A stretch of 64,000 bases of DNA from CAZGSN01 sp964371655 (GCA_964371655.1 CAYJOD010000010.1:70746-134745); one strand, 5' to 3'; positions 19,220 to 28,718 are shown, counted from the first letter of the stretch. The notes: a model not told the origin generated them from the sequence alone. Program-made: numbers and translations.

Positions 19220-19521
19220 ACTTGCTGGGCCTTAATAAGACAGGAGAAGGACGCACCGCAGAGGACGCAGGGTACCCAGCCCGCGCCGGTGTTCGGAAGC
19301 GCCCCCTCTCCCGCATCACTTGCGGGAGAGGGCGGGGGTGAGGGATCCACCTTTTTCTCGACGCCGCGCTCCGCACGTCCGCCGCAGGGCTCCGGAGTGC
19401 GGGCCCGCCCCGGCCGCCTCGGTTCCCTCACCCTAACCCTCTCCCGCAAGTAATGCGGGCGAGGGGAGCTGGCCTTGCAGTCGCGACTCAGAAATCTGCG
19501 CGCGCTGATTGTAGATTCCGC
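19220..19521. repeat. Gene-free gap with CCCTCTCCC/GGGAGAGGG hairpins
   Basis: No gene is seen in these 302 bp. A perfect 12 bp stem with a 5-base loop lies at 19304-19332 (CCCTCTCCCGCA / TGCGGGAGAGGG). A near copy is at 19437-19465. A loose relative of the CCGCAGAG-GACGCAG arm is near 19255-19275. No T-tract follows, so these are repeats rather than clear terminators. Confidence 0.75.
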
Positions 19522-22500
19522 TTACGGAGTCGGGCTCGGTGCTGGCGTCGGCAGCGGATAATGGTAGCCGGCGTCGGCGGCTCCAGTGTCCGGCGTGCCG
19601 GCACTCGAAGTCGTTCCGTTCTTCAAGGCGTCGATCTCGGCGAAGTCGATGTCGACCGCAGGGCTCACCACCGCCCCGCCCTGCAACAGATGAAAGTCAT
19701 CGTCCGCAAAGCCGCTCCCACCAAGGACCCCGTCGGCGCCGGCTGGGTTGACCAAGAGCGCGTCGCCGAGGAAGTCGGAGTCGGCGCGCGGCGTGTTGCC
19801 GGCGTAAGCAAGCAGCGGGTTGGTCAAGCCCAGCGACACGTTGTAGCCGGTGACGTATCCCTCGCGAGCCGTGCCCTCGACCTTGATCCCGACGTCACGA
19901 TTTGCCTGCACGATGTTGCGCATCAGGACCACCCCGCGGGTCGGCACCTGATCATTGTTGCCGCCGATGTGAATGGCATCGGACTGTTCGGTGACGATCC
20001 CGTTTCCGTAGACCGTGTTATTGAGGACCACCACGTTGACCGTGTCGTTGACGCGGATCCCGCCGCTGCCATTGGCGTAGACGAGGTTGTTGGTGAGCTC
20101 TACCGAGTCGATTGGACTTGGGGGTGGGTTCACCTCGGCTCCTCCGATGAACGACTCGATGCCACGGCCCTGATTGGAGAAGACCACGTTGTTACGAATC
20201 ACCGTGCCGCCGGAGCCGGCGCGCACCTGAATCCCACCCTCTCGCGTACCGGTAATATGGAAGCCGTCGATGGTTACACGCGCTGTATCGACGAGAACGA
20301 AAGCGGTATCGGCACACGATCGGCACTGCGTCCCGGAGGCGGTCTCCGTGCACCGTTGACACCCAGTCGCATCGATCACCACCGGCCCGGGCATGTCGCC
20401 GGTCAGCGCCCCGCTGGGATCGGCAAGGAAGGTCACGTCGGTGACGTTGTTGCGGATATGCAAATCACCCTCGTTGTAGCGTCCGGGACCAACCACAACC
20501 GTTGCGCCTGGGACCGCGTTCTCCGCCGCTGAAAGGATCGACCCGAGGGCGCGTTGCGGAGAGAGACCATCGTTCTCGGCGCTGCCGCTGCTACGCACGT
20601 AGGTGAACATCGGCAGATCGGGCACGCTCACGTGGACGCTTTGATCGGCTGCGGCACCGTAGTGGTAACAAACATCGATTACGCCGCTGTCGGTGCCGGC
20701 CCCTTGCAGACAAGAGCCGGTGATACCGATATCCGCGGCAGTGCCGGAGCCGGCATCGATCCCGGGGCTACGCTGGTCCGCCGGAGTCTGCTGCAGGTGG
20801 AAGTCATCGTCCTCGTAGCCGTTGCCGCCAAGAATGTTGTCGGGTCCATCCGGATCGACGAAGGCCGGATCAACGAACCGGTCGTACGGACTGACACGAA
20901 TACCATCGCCGTAGCCGTCCGGATTCAGGTTGAAGCCGGTAACCAGGCCCCGCAGCGAGCCGCTCGCGACGCCGATCCCACCTCCATCTTCGTTACCCGT
21001 GACGTTGAAACCGTTACCCTGAAGGGCATTGTCCACGATCAGCGCCCCCGGCGACTGCGGCAAGGGCACTCCATTCGTATCTACGGGGGCGGTTCCAATC
21101 ACGATCCCAAACTGGCCATTGTGATAGATGGTGTTGCTGGCAATCACCGCATCCGGCGAGGCAATCGTTGTGTTGTCGCCGGTCCCCACCGCAATCCCGA
21201 AGCGCGTATTCGCGTAGACCAAATTATTGATCACGGAAGAGGTTGGTGCACCACGCAGGAGCAGGCCTGCTTCGCCGTTGCTGAACAGGTCGTTGTTCTG
21301 GATCGTTGCCCGCACCGTCCCCAAGAGCGTCACGCCATCGGCGCCGCTGCGACCAACGGTGTTGCCGGTGATCGTGCTCGTCGCACCCGGCCCCAGCATG
21401 CGTAGCGAGATACCGGCGCTGCCGGAGTCGAACACCTGATTGTCGGCGGCGTGCGCGTCGTTGCTGCCCCACAGGTTGATTCCGCTCGCCGCGCTGGTGC
21501 CGACGTGATTCGCGTTGACGATGAAATTCGCGCCCGGGTCGGTCTCGCTGCCGATGACAATGCCGTGGCCGGTCGTGCCGGACAGCGTGTTGCCGATCAG
21601 CGAGCCCGCGCGGCTGTTGGCGATGGTGATCCCGTCGGCACCGCTGCCGACAAGGCTATTGTTGCGGATGCTGGCACCGACGCTGCCTTTCACGAACATT
21701 CCGCCGAGATGGCTGCCGGAGATCTGGTTGCCGGAAATCACAGGGGTGATTTGCTTACCCATCGGCGCCTGCACGGACACGCCAACTTCGCCGCTGGTGG
21801 TGACGGTGTTGTCCGCTAAGGAAACGTCACCGACCGCTTCCGCCACGACACCGCTCTTGCCGCTGCCGCTGATGCGATTCCGAGTCAGGGCGAGTCCTCC
21901 AGCGGTTACGATGCGAACACCGTTTTCGCCGCTCGCATCGATATGATTCGAGTCGATTGCCAGGCTCTCCCCCGACGCAGCGGCCACGGCGGCACCGAGG
22001 ATGGTGATCCCGTCAGCACCGCTGTCGGCAATTGTATTATTCTTGACGCTTCCGCCGACGCTGTCTTTCACAAACATTCCATCGCTGTGGCTGCCGGAGA
22101 TGCCATTGCCGGAGATCACGGTAGTGATCTGGCTACCCACTTGCGCCGCGAGGGATAGGCCGACGGCGCCGCTTGTCGCAATGGTGTTGTCCGCTGCCGA
22201 CACATTGCCGGCAACTTCCGCGACGACGCCGCTCTTGCCGCTACCGGTGAGGAGATTCGCGGTCAGGGCAAGCTCTCCCCCTGCCAGGATATGGATGGCG
22301 TTTTCGGCGCTGGCGTCGATATGATTCGAGTCGATCAAAAGCGCCGCGCCGCGCGCGATCAAAACGCCGTCGGCACCGCTGCTCGCAACCTGGTTGCTCT
22401 TGACCGTAATCTCACCGTCTCCGTCCGACTCCAGAGAGATACCGACCGTTTGGTTTCGGTGCACAGCGTTTCCCTGTGCTTGGAGCTCACCTTTGGCAAC

Positions 22501-23631
22501 GGCGACGATTCCGAAGTGGCTGTGGTCCTCGACCGTGTTTCCGGTGATGCTCACGTCGCGACCGAGTCCCGCAGTCACCACGCCGGTCTGCGCTTCGCGG
22601 ACAGCCGCGACGAGGTCGACGACGTCGACCGCCGTGTCGGTGTTGGTGCTCAAACCCGTACAGCGGCCCTCCGAGAGCTGCGACAGCACAATCGCGACCG
22701 CGTCGACGAGATCTGCCATCTGAACCGAACCGTCGCGGTTGCAGTCTCCCGCCAAGCCCGGCTCCACGCCGACGCCGATGCCGCCGCCACCGTTGCTGCG
22801 AACGGTGTTGTGACGCAGCACTAGGGAGCTGCTCTGGCGGACGAGAATGCCGACACCGTCGTTGTTGTGAACCTGGTTATCGGCAATCGTGCCGCCGCTG
22901 ACATCGTCGATGACGATGCCGGCGGCCAGATTGGCGATCGCCTGATTCGCCTCGACCAACAGAGCGCCACCCTTCGATCCGGTGATACTGATCCCGGCGC
23001 CCTGGTTCATGCTGACCACGTTGCCCTGGACGGTGACGTCGCCAGTCGTCTGCACTTCGATCCCCGTCTTGGCACCGTCGCGCACCTCGTTGTTCATGAG
23101 CGTGATGGCATCCGACTGCTCCTGCCTCACCGGCTCGGGTCGGATCTGGATTCCGGGATCGCTAGCACCGGTGATGACGAAGCCGTCGATCACGATATGC
23201 TTTCTACCGTAGAGGATGAAAGCAGAGTTGAGCTCGCTCGGCCGCTGCCGCACCGCGATGGTTACCGGGCCGGGCGGGTCACCGCTTTCGGCACCGGTGG
23301 TATCGGCACGGAAGACGATGGGGTGGCCCTCGATTCCGTTCCAGCTCGGGGTGATGTTCGCGGCTTCGTACGTCCCCGGCCCAACGACGACGCGATCGCC
23401 GGCGTTGACCAGCGACTGCGCGGCATGTTCGATGGTGGCAAAGGCGGTGGCAGCGCTGAGACCGTCGTTCTGATCGCTACCGCTGGTGCGAACGTAGAAC
23501 GTTGCCGCCTCCGCTGACGCTGCCAGCGCAACCAGGACGAGGTATCCGGCCAAGCACGAGCTCGGACCGACTCTTCCCCGTATATGCCTCGGCATCACCT
23601 GTTTTCCCGACCTTAGGCTAGCGGGCCGCAT
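19522..23631 (-). CDS. Giant secreted right-handed beta-helix protein with internal dockerin-like cassette
   Basis: A 1369 aa protein with an N-terminal signal peptide (hydrophobic LAGYLVLVALAASAEA, ~28-43; an alternative start is Met13 at 23595). Two parallel-beta-helix modules each open with a DUF1565-like block: FYVRTSGSDQNDGLS (~46) and TYVRSSGSAENDGLS (~1010). They are built of many N-x-V/I and G-I-x-V/I rungs. A cassette with two EF-hand-like loops (GDCNRDGSVQMADLVDAV and DTAVDVVDLV, ~290-345) interrupts the first helix and looks like a dockerin type I pair. A 126-residue unit is tandemly duplicated (DNA ~21590-22340). The C-terminal tail is Pro/Thr-rich (PTPAPSPTP). It is probably a surface or secreted carbohydrate-active or adhesive protein, but no catalytic residues are identifiable. 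Confidence 0.8.
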   Translation of the reverse strand: MRPASLRSGKQVMPRHIRGRVGPSSCLAGYLVLVALAASAEAATFYVRTSGSDQNDGLSAATAFATIEHAAQSLVNAGDRVVVGPGTYEAANITPSWNGIEGHPIVFRADTTGAESGDPPGPVTIAVRQRPSELNSAFILYGRKHIVIDGFVITGASDPGIQIRPEPVRQEQSDAITLMNNEVRDGAKTGIEVQTTGDVTVQGNVVSMNQGAGISITGSKGGALLVEANQAIANLAAGIVIDDVSGGTIADNQVHNNDGVGILVRQSSSLVLRHNTVRSNGGGGIGVGVEPGLAGDCNRDGSVQMADLVDAVAIVLSQLSEGRCTGLSTNTDTAVDVVDLVAAVREAQTGVVTAGLGRDVSITGNTVEDHSHFGIVAVAKGELQAQGNAVHRNQTVGISLESDGDGEITVKSNQVASSGADGVLIARGAALLIDSNHIDASAENAIHILAGGELALTANLLTGSGKSGVVAEVAGNVSAADNTIATSGAVGLSLAAQVGSQITTVISGNGISGSHSDGMFVKDSVGGSVKNNTIADSGADGITILGAAVAAASGESLAIDSNHIDASGENGVRIVTAGGLALTRNRISGSGKSGVVAEAVGDVSLADNTVTTSGEVGVSVQAPMGKQITPVISGNQISGSHLGGMFVKGSVGASIRNNSLVGSGADGITIANSRAGSLIGNTLSGTTGHGIVIGSETDPGANFIVNANHVGTSAASGINLWGSNDAHAADNQVFDSGSAGISLRMLGPGATSTITGNTVGRSGADGVTLLGTVRATIQNNDLFSNGEAGLLLRGAPTSSVINNLVYANTRFGIAVGTGDNTTIASPDAVIASNTIYHNGQFGIVIGTAPVDTNGVPLPQSPGALIVDNALQGNGFNVTGNEDGGGIGVASGSLRGLVTGFNLNPDGYGDGIRVSPYDRFVDPAFVDPDGPDNILGGNGYEDDDFHLQQTPADQRSPGIDAGSGTAADIGITGSCLQGAGTDSGVIDVCYHYGAAADQSVHVSVPDLPMFTYVRSSGSAENDGLSPQRALGSILSAAENAVPGATVVVGPGRYNEGDLHIRNNVTDVTFLADPSGALTGDMPGPVVIDATGCQRCTETASGTQCRSCADTAFVLVDTARVTIDGFHITGTREGGIQVRAGSGGTVIRNNVVFSNQGRGIESFIGGAEVNPPPSPIDSVELTNNLVYANGSGGIRVNDTVNVVVLNNTVYGNGIVTEQSDAIHIGGNNDQVPTRGVVLMRNIVQANRDVGIKVEGTAREGYVTGYNVSLGLTNPLLAYAGNTPRADSDFLGDALLVNPAGADGVLGGSGFADDDFHLLQGGAVVSPAVDIDFAEIDALKNGTTSSAGTPDTGAADAGYHYPLPTPAPSPTP

Positions 23632-23971
23632 CAGAAGTTCACCGAGAAAATGCAGATCCCATCGAACCGAAGAGCCCTCACCCTAACCCTCGCCCAAAGA
23701 GACTGTCGATTTTCTCCGCGAACGGCCGTTGCTCGGAGAATGGAAAACAGGAAACCGAAAACCGAAAATGGAAAACCGGCCTTTCTGCATAAGCATTGCC
23801 CAGTTTTCGGTTCCCGGTTTCCCGTTTCCTGTTTTCCATTCGCATTTATCGACAGTCTCAAAGGGAGAGGGGAGCTTGCCTTCCTCCCTCTCCCCCTGGG
23901 AGAGGGTCGGGGTGAGGGTGGTCGGCAGTTCGAGATGGACCATTTCTTCTGCGAACTTGAGAGACGGGACA
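23632..23971. repeat. Gene-free gap: second GAGACTGTCGAT composite element
   Basis: The 340 bp gap contains a unit at 23699-23859 with ends GAGACTGTCGAT and ATCGACAGTCTC. It is flanked by AAA on both sides and lies within a split CCCTCACCCTAACCCTC/GGGAGAGGGG palindrome. The unit itself is a large A/G-rich hairpin of GGAAAAC/CGAAAA steps pairing with TTTTCGG/GTTTTCC steps. A further CCCTCTCCCCCTGGGAGAGGG palindrome with a GGTGAGGG tail is at about 23885-23920. No gene is seen. Confidence 0.75.
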
Positions 23972-24151
23972 CTAGAACAGAGTGTAGATGAAGGGTCCGA
24001 GCGCCGAGCTCTGGGCAGTGATCATCAGTCCCCCGAAAACCAGCAGCACGGCAACCATGGGGATCAGCCACCACAGCTTGCGCTGCCAGAGAAACGACAT
24101 CAACTCATTGGCGATGCCGAAGCGGTTGCGAGCGTTTTCACCAAATTTCAT
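23972..24151 (-). CDS. DUF5989 (SxtK-like) small membrane protein
   Basis: A 59 aa protein with a short amphipathic N-terminus (MKFGENARNRFGIANELMSF), then KLWWLIPMV and one membrane segment ending GGLMITAQSSALGPFIYTLF. The AQSSALxPFIYTLF ending is the hallmark of DUF5989, a family found beside NodU-type carbamoyltransferases, including SxtK of the saxitoxin cluster. The start ATG at 24151 is fixed by AAGGAG five bases upstream. An in-frame GTG at 24157 is less likely. It lies 23 bp after the SGNH gene stop and in the same block as the carbamoyltransferase at 25492. A paralogue is at 41014-41184. Confidence 0.85.
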   Translation of the reverse strand: MKFGENARNRFGIANELMSFLWQRKLWWLIPMVAVLLVFGGLMITAQSSALGPFIYTLF

Positions 24152-24174
24152 TGCCACTCCTTACTGCAAAGATC

Positions 24175-25329
24175 TCATAAACCGAAGTCACGAAGATACT
24201 TCTCCGTGACGGTTGCGGCCAGTTCGTGACCCGCCGGGGTCCAGTGCCCGTCGTGCCGGTAGTGCAGCGGCGCGCTAGCGCCCGCCGCGACCTCGCGAAA
24301 TGCAGGCGCGAGCGCAAAGCAAGACGCCGCGCGCTGACGGCACCAGGCTTCAACCCGTCGCTGCGGCGCGTCGAGGTCCCACGCCCGGTTCTGCATCGCC
24401 GCGTGAGCGCCGACGATCTGCTCCCACGAGTCCGCGTAGATCTGGTCGCGCGTCGACACGATCATGACCACCAAATGCGCCCCGCCGTCCTCGACGCTCT
24501 TGCGCAGCCGGTTGAGCAGCTGTTCGGTCTTGCTCCAAGCGTCTTCCCACTCTGGATCGACGGACGTCGCATAGACTCCATAGTCTATAGGGATACCGTC
24601 GCGTTCCGGCACCTGGGGAACCGTGGCGCGCGCCAACACGCCCAAGGCCACGAGCTCGTTCGCCAGAGCCGGTTGGCGTAGCAAGATCGTCTGCCGCAAG
24701 AACTGAAACGCTTTCGAACGCGTCGCGCGCGGAACCTTCTGTCGGTTCACGATACGTAGCAGTGCCCCGTCCGAACCGTACTCGGGTTGTAGGTAATCCT
24801 CCAACGTCGAGCTGTTGTTCTTGATGTCGTTGCCCGGGTAGAATGCCAAGATGACGACGTCCGGCTGATAGCGTTGCAAATCCTTGTCGAAGAAGATGCT
24901 CTCGGCGGCCGTGCCGTAGCCGCTGACACCCGCGCTGATGACCTCGAAGCGCCGTTCGCGGCCGGCATTGAGCCGCGTCTCGAGCTGGCGTCCGGCCGTC
25001 GCCTCGAGCGGCACGTGCAGGGCTTCGACAAAGGAGTCTCCAAGCACGAGCACGCGCGTGGTTCCGGCAGGCTTTTCCCAGGAGTGCTCGACATCGCGCA
25101 GGCCATGGCTGTTGATTCGAATCGGGACAACGAACTCACGATCTTCCTGCGTCCACCACCCCGAGCTTCCGGCGACTAATCGCACTCCGAGATCCGGGTC
25201 CGCCTCCCAGAAGCGGTCGGGAACCAGGTGCAGGATACGCACGCCCGCCTCGAGGGCCACCAGCGCGAAGAGCACGCCGACCACGGCCAGCAGCAGGCCC
25301 GCCAGCCATTCGCCGTATCTAGTCCGCAT
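24175..25329 (-). CDS. SGNH/GDSL hydrolase-like protein, membrane anchored
   Basis: A 384 aa protein with one N-terminal membrane anchor (~9-30) and an SGNH-hydrolase fold on the outside. The four blocks are visible: GDSF (97-100, nucleophile S99), the Gly of AGVSGYG, the Asn of PGNDIKN, and D360/H362 in RHDGHWTPAGH. It probably moves or removes O-acyl groups on polysaccharide. It lies between the DUF5989 gene and the carbamoyltransferase, the same position in which DUF5989/carbamoyltransferase clusters often carry such genes. Related proteins are encoded at 45506 and 46725, but this one is more distant from those two than they are from each other. Confidence 0.87.
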   Translation of the reverse strand: MRTRYGEWLAGLLLAVVGVLFALVALEAGVRILHLVPDRFWEADPDLGVRLVAGSSGWWTQEDREFVVPIRINSHGLRDVEHSWEKPAGTTRVLVLGDSFVEALHVPLEATAGRQLETRLNAGRERRFEVISAGVSGYGTAAESIFFDKDLQRYQPDVVILAFYPGNDIKNNSSTLEDYLQPEYGSDGALLRIVNRQKVPRATRSKAFQFLRQTILLRQPALANELVALGVLARATVPQVPERDGIPIDYGVYATSVDPEWEDAWSKTEQLLNRLRKSVEDGGAHLVVMIVSTRDQIYADSWEQIVGAHAAMQNRAWDLDAPQRRVEAWCRQRAASCFALAPAFREVAAGASAPLHYRHDGHWTPAGHELAATVTEKYLRDFGL

Positions 25330-25491
25330 GGATCATTGCTGACGTTACTCGCCGACGGCCCTCACCCTAACCCTCTCCCGCGCCGGAATTGGCGCGGGCG
25401 GGGGGAGCTGATTTTGAGGCGCAGCCGAGGAATCTTCACGCGCCGACAAGAAGCGAGAGGTTGTCTAGACAGGAGAGCAACTCACCGCCGT
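25330..25491. repeat. Intergenic CCCTCACCCTAACCCTCTCCC palindrome
   Basis: At 25359-25409 a CCCTCACCCTAACCCTC tract leads into a hairpin with arms CCCGCGCC and GGCGCGGG (25377-25398) and a GGGGGGAGCTG tail. It belongs to the same family as the repeats near 19.4, 23.7 and 35.1 kb. Confidence 0.7.
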
Positions 25492-27273
25492 TCAGGACGG
25501 CTTGCGGATCACGGTGTTGCCGAGGACCAGCGCATCCATCTCACTGGTCGAGAAGGTATTGAAGGCGTTGGCCGGCGTGGTGACGATCGGCTCGCCTTTG
25601 AGGTTGAACGAGGTATTGAGCACGACCGGAACGCCGGTGGCCTGGCCGAACTTTTCGATGAGGCTGTAGTACAGCGGGCTCTCGCTCTTATGTACGGCCT
25701 GTAGGCGCGCCGAATTGTCGACGTGGGTGATGGCCGGCAAGATCTTGCCCTGCCCTTCCTTCACGTCCACCACGTACAACATGAAGCGCGCCGGGTAGTG
25801 TTTGGCGACGTCGGGAAGATCAAAGTAACGTTCCGCAGCATCAACCAGCACCGACGGCGCAAACGGTCGGAAGGGCTCGCGGAATTTGATCTTTAGATTG
25901 ACGATCTCCTTCATGTCCTCGCGCCGCGGGTCGGCGAGGATGCTGCGCGCGCCCAAGGCTCGGGGCCCCCATTCGAAGCGTCCCTGGTACCAACCCACGA
26001 CGTGACCGCTGGTGAGCTCATTGACGGTACGCTCGAGCATCTGATCTTCATTGCTGTAGATCTCGTACGGCATACCGCAGGTCTTGGCGAAGTCGTTGAT
26101 CTGCCCTTGCGTATAGGCCTTGCCCCAGTACGCGTGGTTCATGACGAAATTGCGCGGCTTGCCCAGGGCACAGTGGTAGACGTACATGGCCGCGCCCAGA
26201 GCACCGCCGCCGTCACCCGCCGCGGGTTGAACGTAGACCTCCTTGATCGGGGTCTCGCGGATGATGCGCGAATTGGCGACGCTGTTGAGCGCCACACCAC
26301 CGGCCATGCACAGCCGCTCCAGGCCGGTGTCGCGGTGCACGCTACGCACCATATTGAGAACCAGCTCCTCGGTGACTTGCTGAATGCTGGCGGCGACGTC
26401 GGCGTAGTACTGATTGCGGTCTTCGATGCGCTCGAAGTCAGCGGGCCGGTCGCCGAAGTACGACGGATAGCCCGAGCTCTTGGTGAAGAAGTACCACTCC
26501 GGGTCGCGTGGCGCGCCGAAGAGGTCGACGAACTTCTGATTGAAGCTCTGCGTCGACGAGTGGTGGAAGCAGAAGTACTCCATGTTGAGCTGGAAGCTGC
26601 CGTCGTGGTCCATGTGGAGGAGCTTGTAGACCTTATCGACGTACTTCGGCTCGCCGTACGGAGCCATGCCCATGACCTTGTACTCGCCCTCGTTGACCTC
26701 GAAGCCGAGGAACGCGGTGAAAGCGCTGTAGAGCAAGCCGACCGAGTGCGGGAAGCGGATCTCGCGCAGGAGCTTGATCGAGGTACCTTTGCCGACGCCC
26801 ATCGTCGCCGTCGCCCACTCGCCGACGCCGTCGACGGTGAGGATCGCCGCTTCATCATAGGGCGAGCAGAAAAACGTGCTGGCCGCGTGCGACAAGTGGT
26901 GCTCGCTGAATAGGATGCGCTCGACCGGAATGCCGAGCTCCTGACGGAAGATGTTCTTCATCCACAGCTTATCGAGCAGCCACGTGGTCATGGCATCGCC
27001 GAACACCTTCCACGACTTCGGCACGACCTGCAGCGCCGTCGTCAGGATGCGTTCGAACTTCACGAACGGCTTCTCGTAGAAGACCACGTAGTCGACGTCG
27101 TGGATCGAGATGCCGGCTTCCTCCAAGCAGAACTGGACCGCCAGCCGGGGAAATCCCGAGTCGTGCTTCTTGCGGCTAAAGCGCTCTTCTTCGGAGGCGG
27201 CAACCAGCCGGCCGTCGTGGATCAGGGCGGCGGCAGCGTCGTGGTAGAAACAGGAGATTCCCAAAATATACAT
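25492..27273 (-). CDS. NodU/CmcH-family carbamoyltransferase
   Basis: A 593 aa enzyme of the O-carbamoyltransferase family. It transfers the carbamoyl group of carbamoyl phosphate, via ATP-activated carbamoyl adenylate, to a hydroxyl of a sugar or natural product. The N-terminal ASKHA-like domain begins MYILGISCFYHDAAAAL and contains EHHLSHAAS (~123-131) and ILTVDGVGEW. The C-terminal YrdC-like domain ends NTSFNLKGEPIVTTP. Full length is typical (570-610 aa). It is followed along the transcript, after a repeat, by SGNH and DUF5989 genes, and preceded with a 4 bp gap by a GT4. A second copy, about half identical by eye, is at 41524-43260. O-carbamoylation of the exported polysaccharide is inferred. 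Confidence 0.93.
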   Translation of the reverse strand: MYILGISCFYHDAAAALIHDGRLVAASEEERFSRKKHDSGFPRLAVQFCLEEAGISIHDVDYVVFYEKPFVKFERILTTALQVVPKSWKVFGDAMTTWLLDKLWMKNIFRQELGIPVERILFSEHHLSHAASTFFCSPYDEAAILTVDGVGEWATATMGVGKGTSIKLLREIRFPHSVGLLYSAFTAFLGFEVNEGEYKVMGMAPYGEPKYVDKVYKLLHMDHDGSFQLNMEYFCFHHSSTQSFNQKFVDLFGAPRDPEWYFFTKSSGYPSYFGDRPADFERIEDRNQYYADVAASIQQVTEELVLNMVRSVHRDTGLERLCMAGGVALNSVANSRIIRETPIKEVYVQPAAGDGGGALGAAMYVYHCALGKPRNFVMNHAYWGKAYTQGQINDFAKTCGMPYEIYSNEDQMLERTVNELTSGHVVGWYQGRFEWGPRALGARSILADPRREDMKEIVNLKIKFREPFRPFAPSVLVDAAERYFDLPDVAKHYPARFMLYVVDVKEGQGKILPAITHVDNSARLQAVHKSESPLYYSLIEKFGQATGVPVVLNTSFNLKGEPIVTTPANAFNTFSTSEMDALVLGNTVIRKPS

Positions 27274-27277
27274 GCAG

Positions 27278-28504
27278 CTAGTGTCCCTTTGTGTTGGCGA
27301 TGGACTCGTAAAGCGCCGTCATCGCGGCAACGTGCTGTGGCAAAGAAAAAGTGCGGCGCGCCCAGGCTTGCGCGTGCGACCCGATCGTACGGCAGCGCTG
27401 GCGATCGGCGAGCAGCGGAATCAGCTGTTCGGCAAGCCGATCGGCGTCTCCGGGCGGTGTGAGGAATCCCGTCTGTCCTTCCGAGATCAACTCCGGAACT
27501 CCACCCGCCGCGGTGGCCACCACCGGCTTGGCGAGCAGCATCCCTTCCAGGATGACCCTTCCGAATGCTTCCGGGCGCACCGAGGTGTGCACCACGACGT
27601 CGAGCGCGTTCACCACGTCCGCCACGTCGGAACGGAAACCCGTCACCACGATTGTATCGGTCAATCCCAACTCCAGAACGCGGCTTTCTAGCTGCTGAAA
27701 ATAGGCCCCGCCAGCCCGATGCACGCCACCCACGATGAGACCGCGAGCCGCGGGGACGGCGCGCACAACCTTGGCCATCGCCTCGACGAAGACCGCCTGG
27801 CCCTTCCACTCCTGGATGTTGCCGACGACTCCGGCACACGGCGCCCCGTTGGCGATGCCGAGCTCGGCGCGCACGCTCGCGGCATCGCGCTTCACGACAA
27901 AGCCGTCTTCGTCGAGGGCGTCGTAGATCACCTCGAGACGCCGGTTCTCAATGCCTTGCGCGATGCAGTGATCGCGTACGGCCTTGGTCATGCACACGAT
28001 CGCGTCGAGGCGCGGGGCAATGGCGCGCTCGCGATCCGAGTACTTCTCGAACCCCTTGACGTGCACCAGGCACGGCGTCCTGGTGAGCTTGCAGGCGACG
28101 ATGCCGTCGAAGTTGGCGCGTACACCGTTGCCGAGGTGCACGACATGCGGACGTACGCGGCGGATCACGCGCGCGATCTGCAGCGCGGTGGGCAGCTCCT
28201 CGGTGAGCAGACGCAGCAGGCGACGCCCCCTTTGCAGGGCGCTGCGCACTCCGACGTTGCGCTTGGCGCGCTGGTAGCCGTCATACTTCAGGAGCCCATG
28301 CTCCTTTGGAAGGCGGCGGCGCCGCACGTGGTAAACCGGCACGTGCATGGCGGCCAATTCCGCCTCGATCGACTTCGGCTCATACAGCACCATGGCGGCC
28401 GCAACCTGCTTCGGATCGAAGCCGCGCACCATGTGGTACAAGCCGGTCAAGGAGCCACCGAGAACGCCTCCGGCAGACGCCTCCAACACCAGAACGCGCA
28501 GCAT
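27278..28504 (-). CDS. Family 4 glycosyltransferase
   Basis: A 408 aa GT-B enzyme. The N-terminus LRVLVLEASAGGVLGGSLTGL has the glycine-rich loop. Conserved points in the C-terminal half are VGNIQEWKGQAVFVEAM, SVRPEAFGRVILEGM (the E-x7-E donor motif) and ATAAGGVPELI. The ATG at 28504 follows TAGGA. A longer in-frame version to 28657 would be read from palindromic repeat DNA and is rejected. The stop lies 4 bp before the carbamoyltransferase start, so the two are almost certainly co-translated, which links this glycosyl step to carbamoylation. Confidence 0.9.
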   Translation of the reverse strand: MLRVLVLEASAGGVLGGSLTGLYHMVRGFDPKQVAAAMVLYEPKSIEAELAAMHVPVYHVRRRRLPKEHGLLKYDGYQRAKRNVGVRSALQRGRRLLRLLTEELPTALQIARVIRRVRPHVVHLGNGVRANFDGIVACKLTRTPCLVHVKGFEKYSDRERAIAPRLDAIVCMTKAVRDHCIAQGIENRRLEVIYDALDEDGFVVKRDAASVRAELGIANGAPCAGVVGNIQEWKGQAVFVEAMAKVVRAVPAARGLIVGGVHRAGGAYFQQLESRVLELGLTDTIVVTGFRSDVADVVNALDVVVHTSVRPEAFGRVILEGMLLAKPVVATAAGGVPELISEGQTGFLTPPGDADRLAEQLIPLLADRQRCRTIGSHAQAWARRTFSLPQHVAAMTALYESIANTKGH

Positions 28505-28574
28505 TCCTACGACCACGGATCCCAGAACAGAAAGCGCGTCTCGCACAATCCAAGACTCGTGATTCCCTGTTCTG

Positions 28575-28635
28575 CCTGGGAGCGCCGCCATCTTGGCGGC
28601 GCGAAACACGCCGGCTGGAAGCCGGCGCTCCCAGG
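28575..28635. repeat. Nested intergenic hairpins
   Basis: Perfect 13-base outer arms CCTGGGAGCGCCG / CGGCGCTCCCAGG enclose two smaller hairpins (GCCGCCA-TCT-TGGCGGC and GCCGGCTGGAAGCCGGC). It lies in the 28505-28718 gap, where no gene is seen. Confidence 0.75.
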
Positions 28636-28718
28636 CCAGACATCCACACGAGAGCATGCGGCTCCGATCCGCGATCTAGGTTCTTGGTTCCGTGCTCGCA
28701 TGGTTGTTCAACAAGCGC

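Noticed and set aside
19304..19332. Hairpin after the beta-helix gene as an intrinsic terminator
   Set aside because: A strong stem, but no T-tract on the minus strand, and the same palindrome recurs at many gaps.
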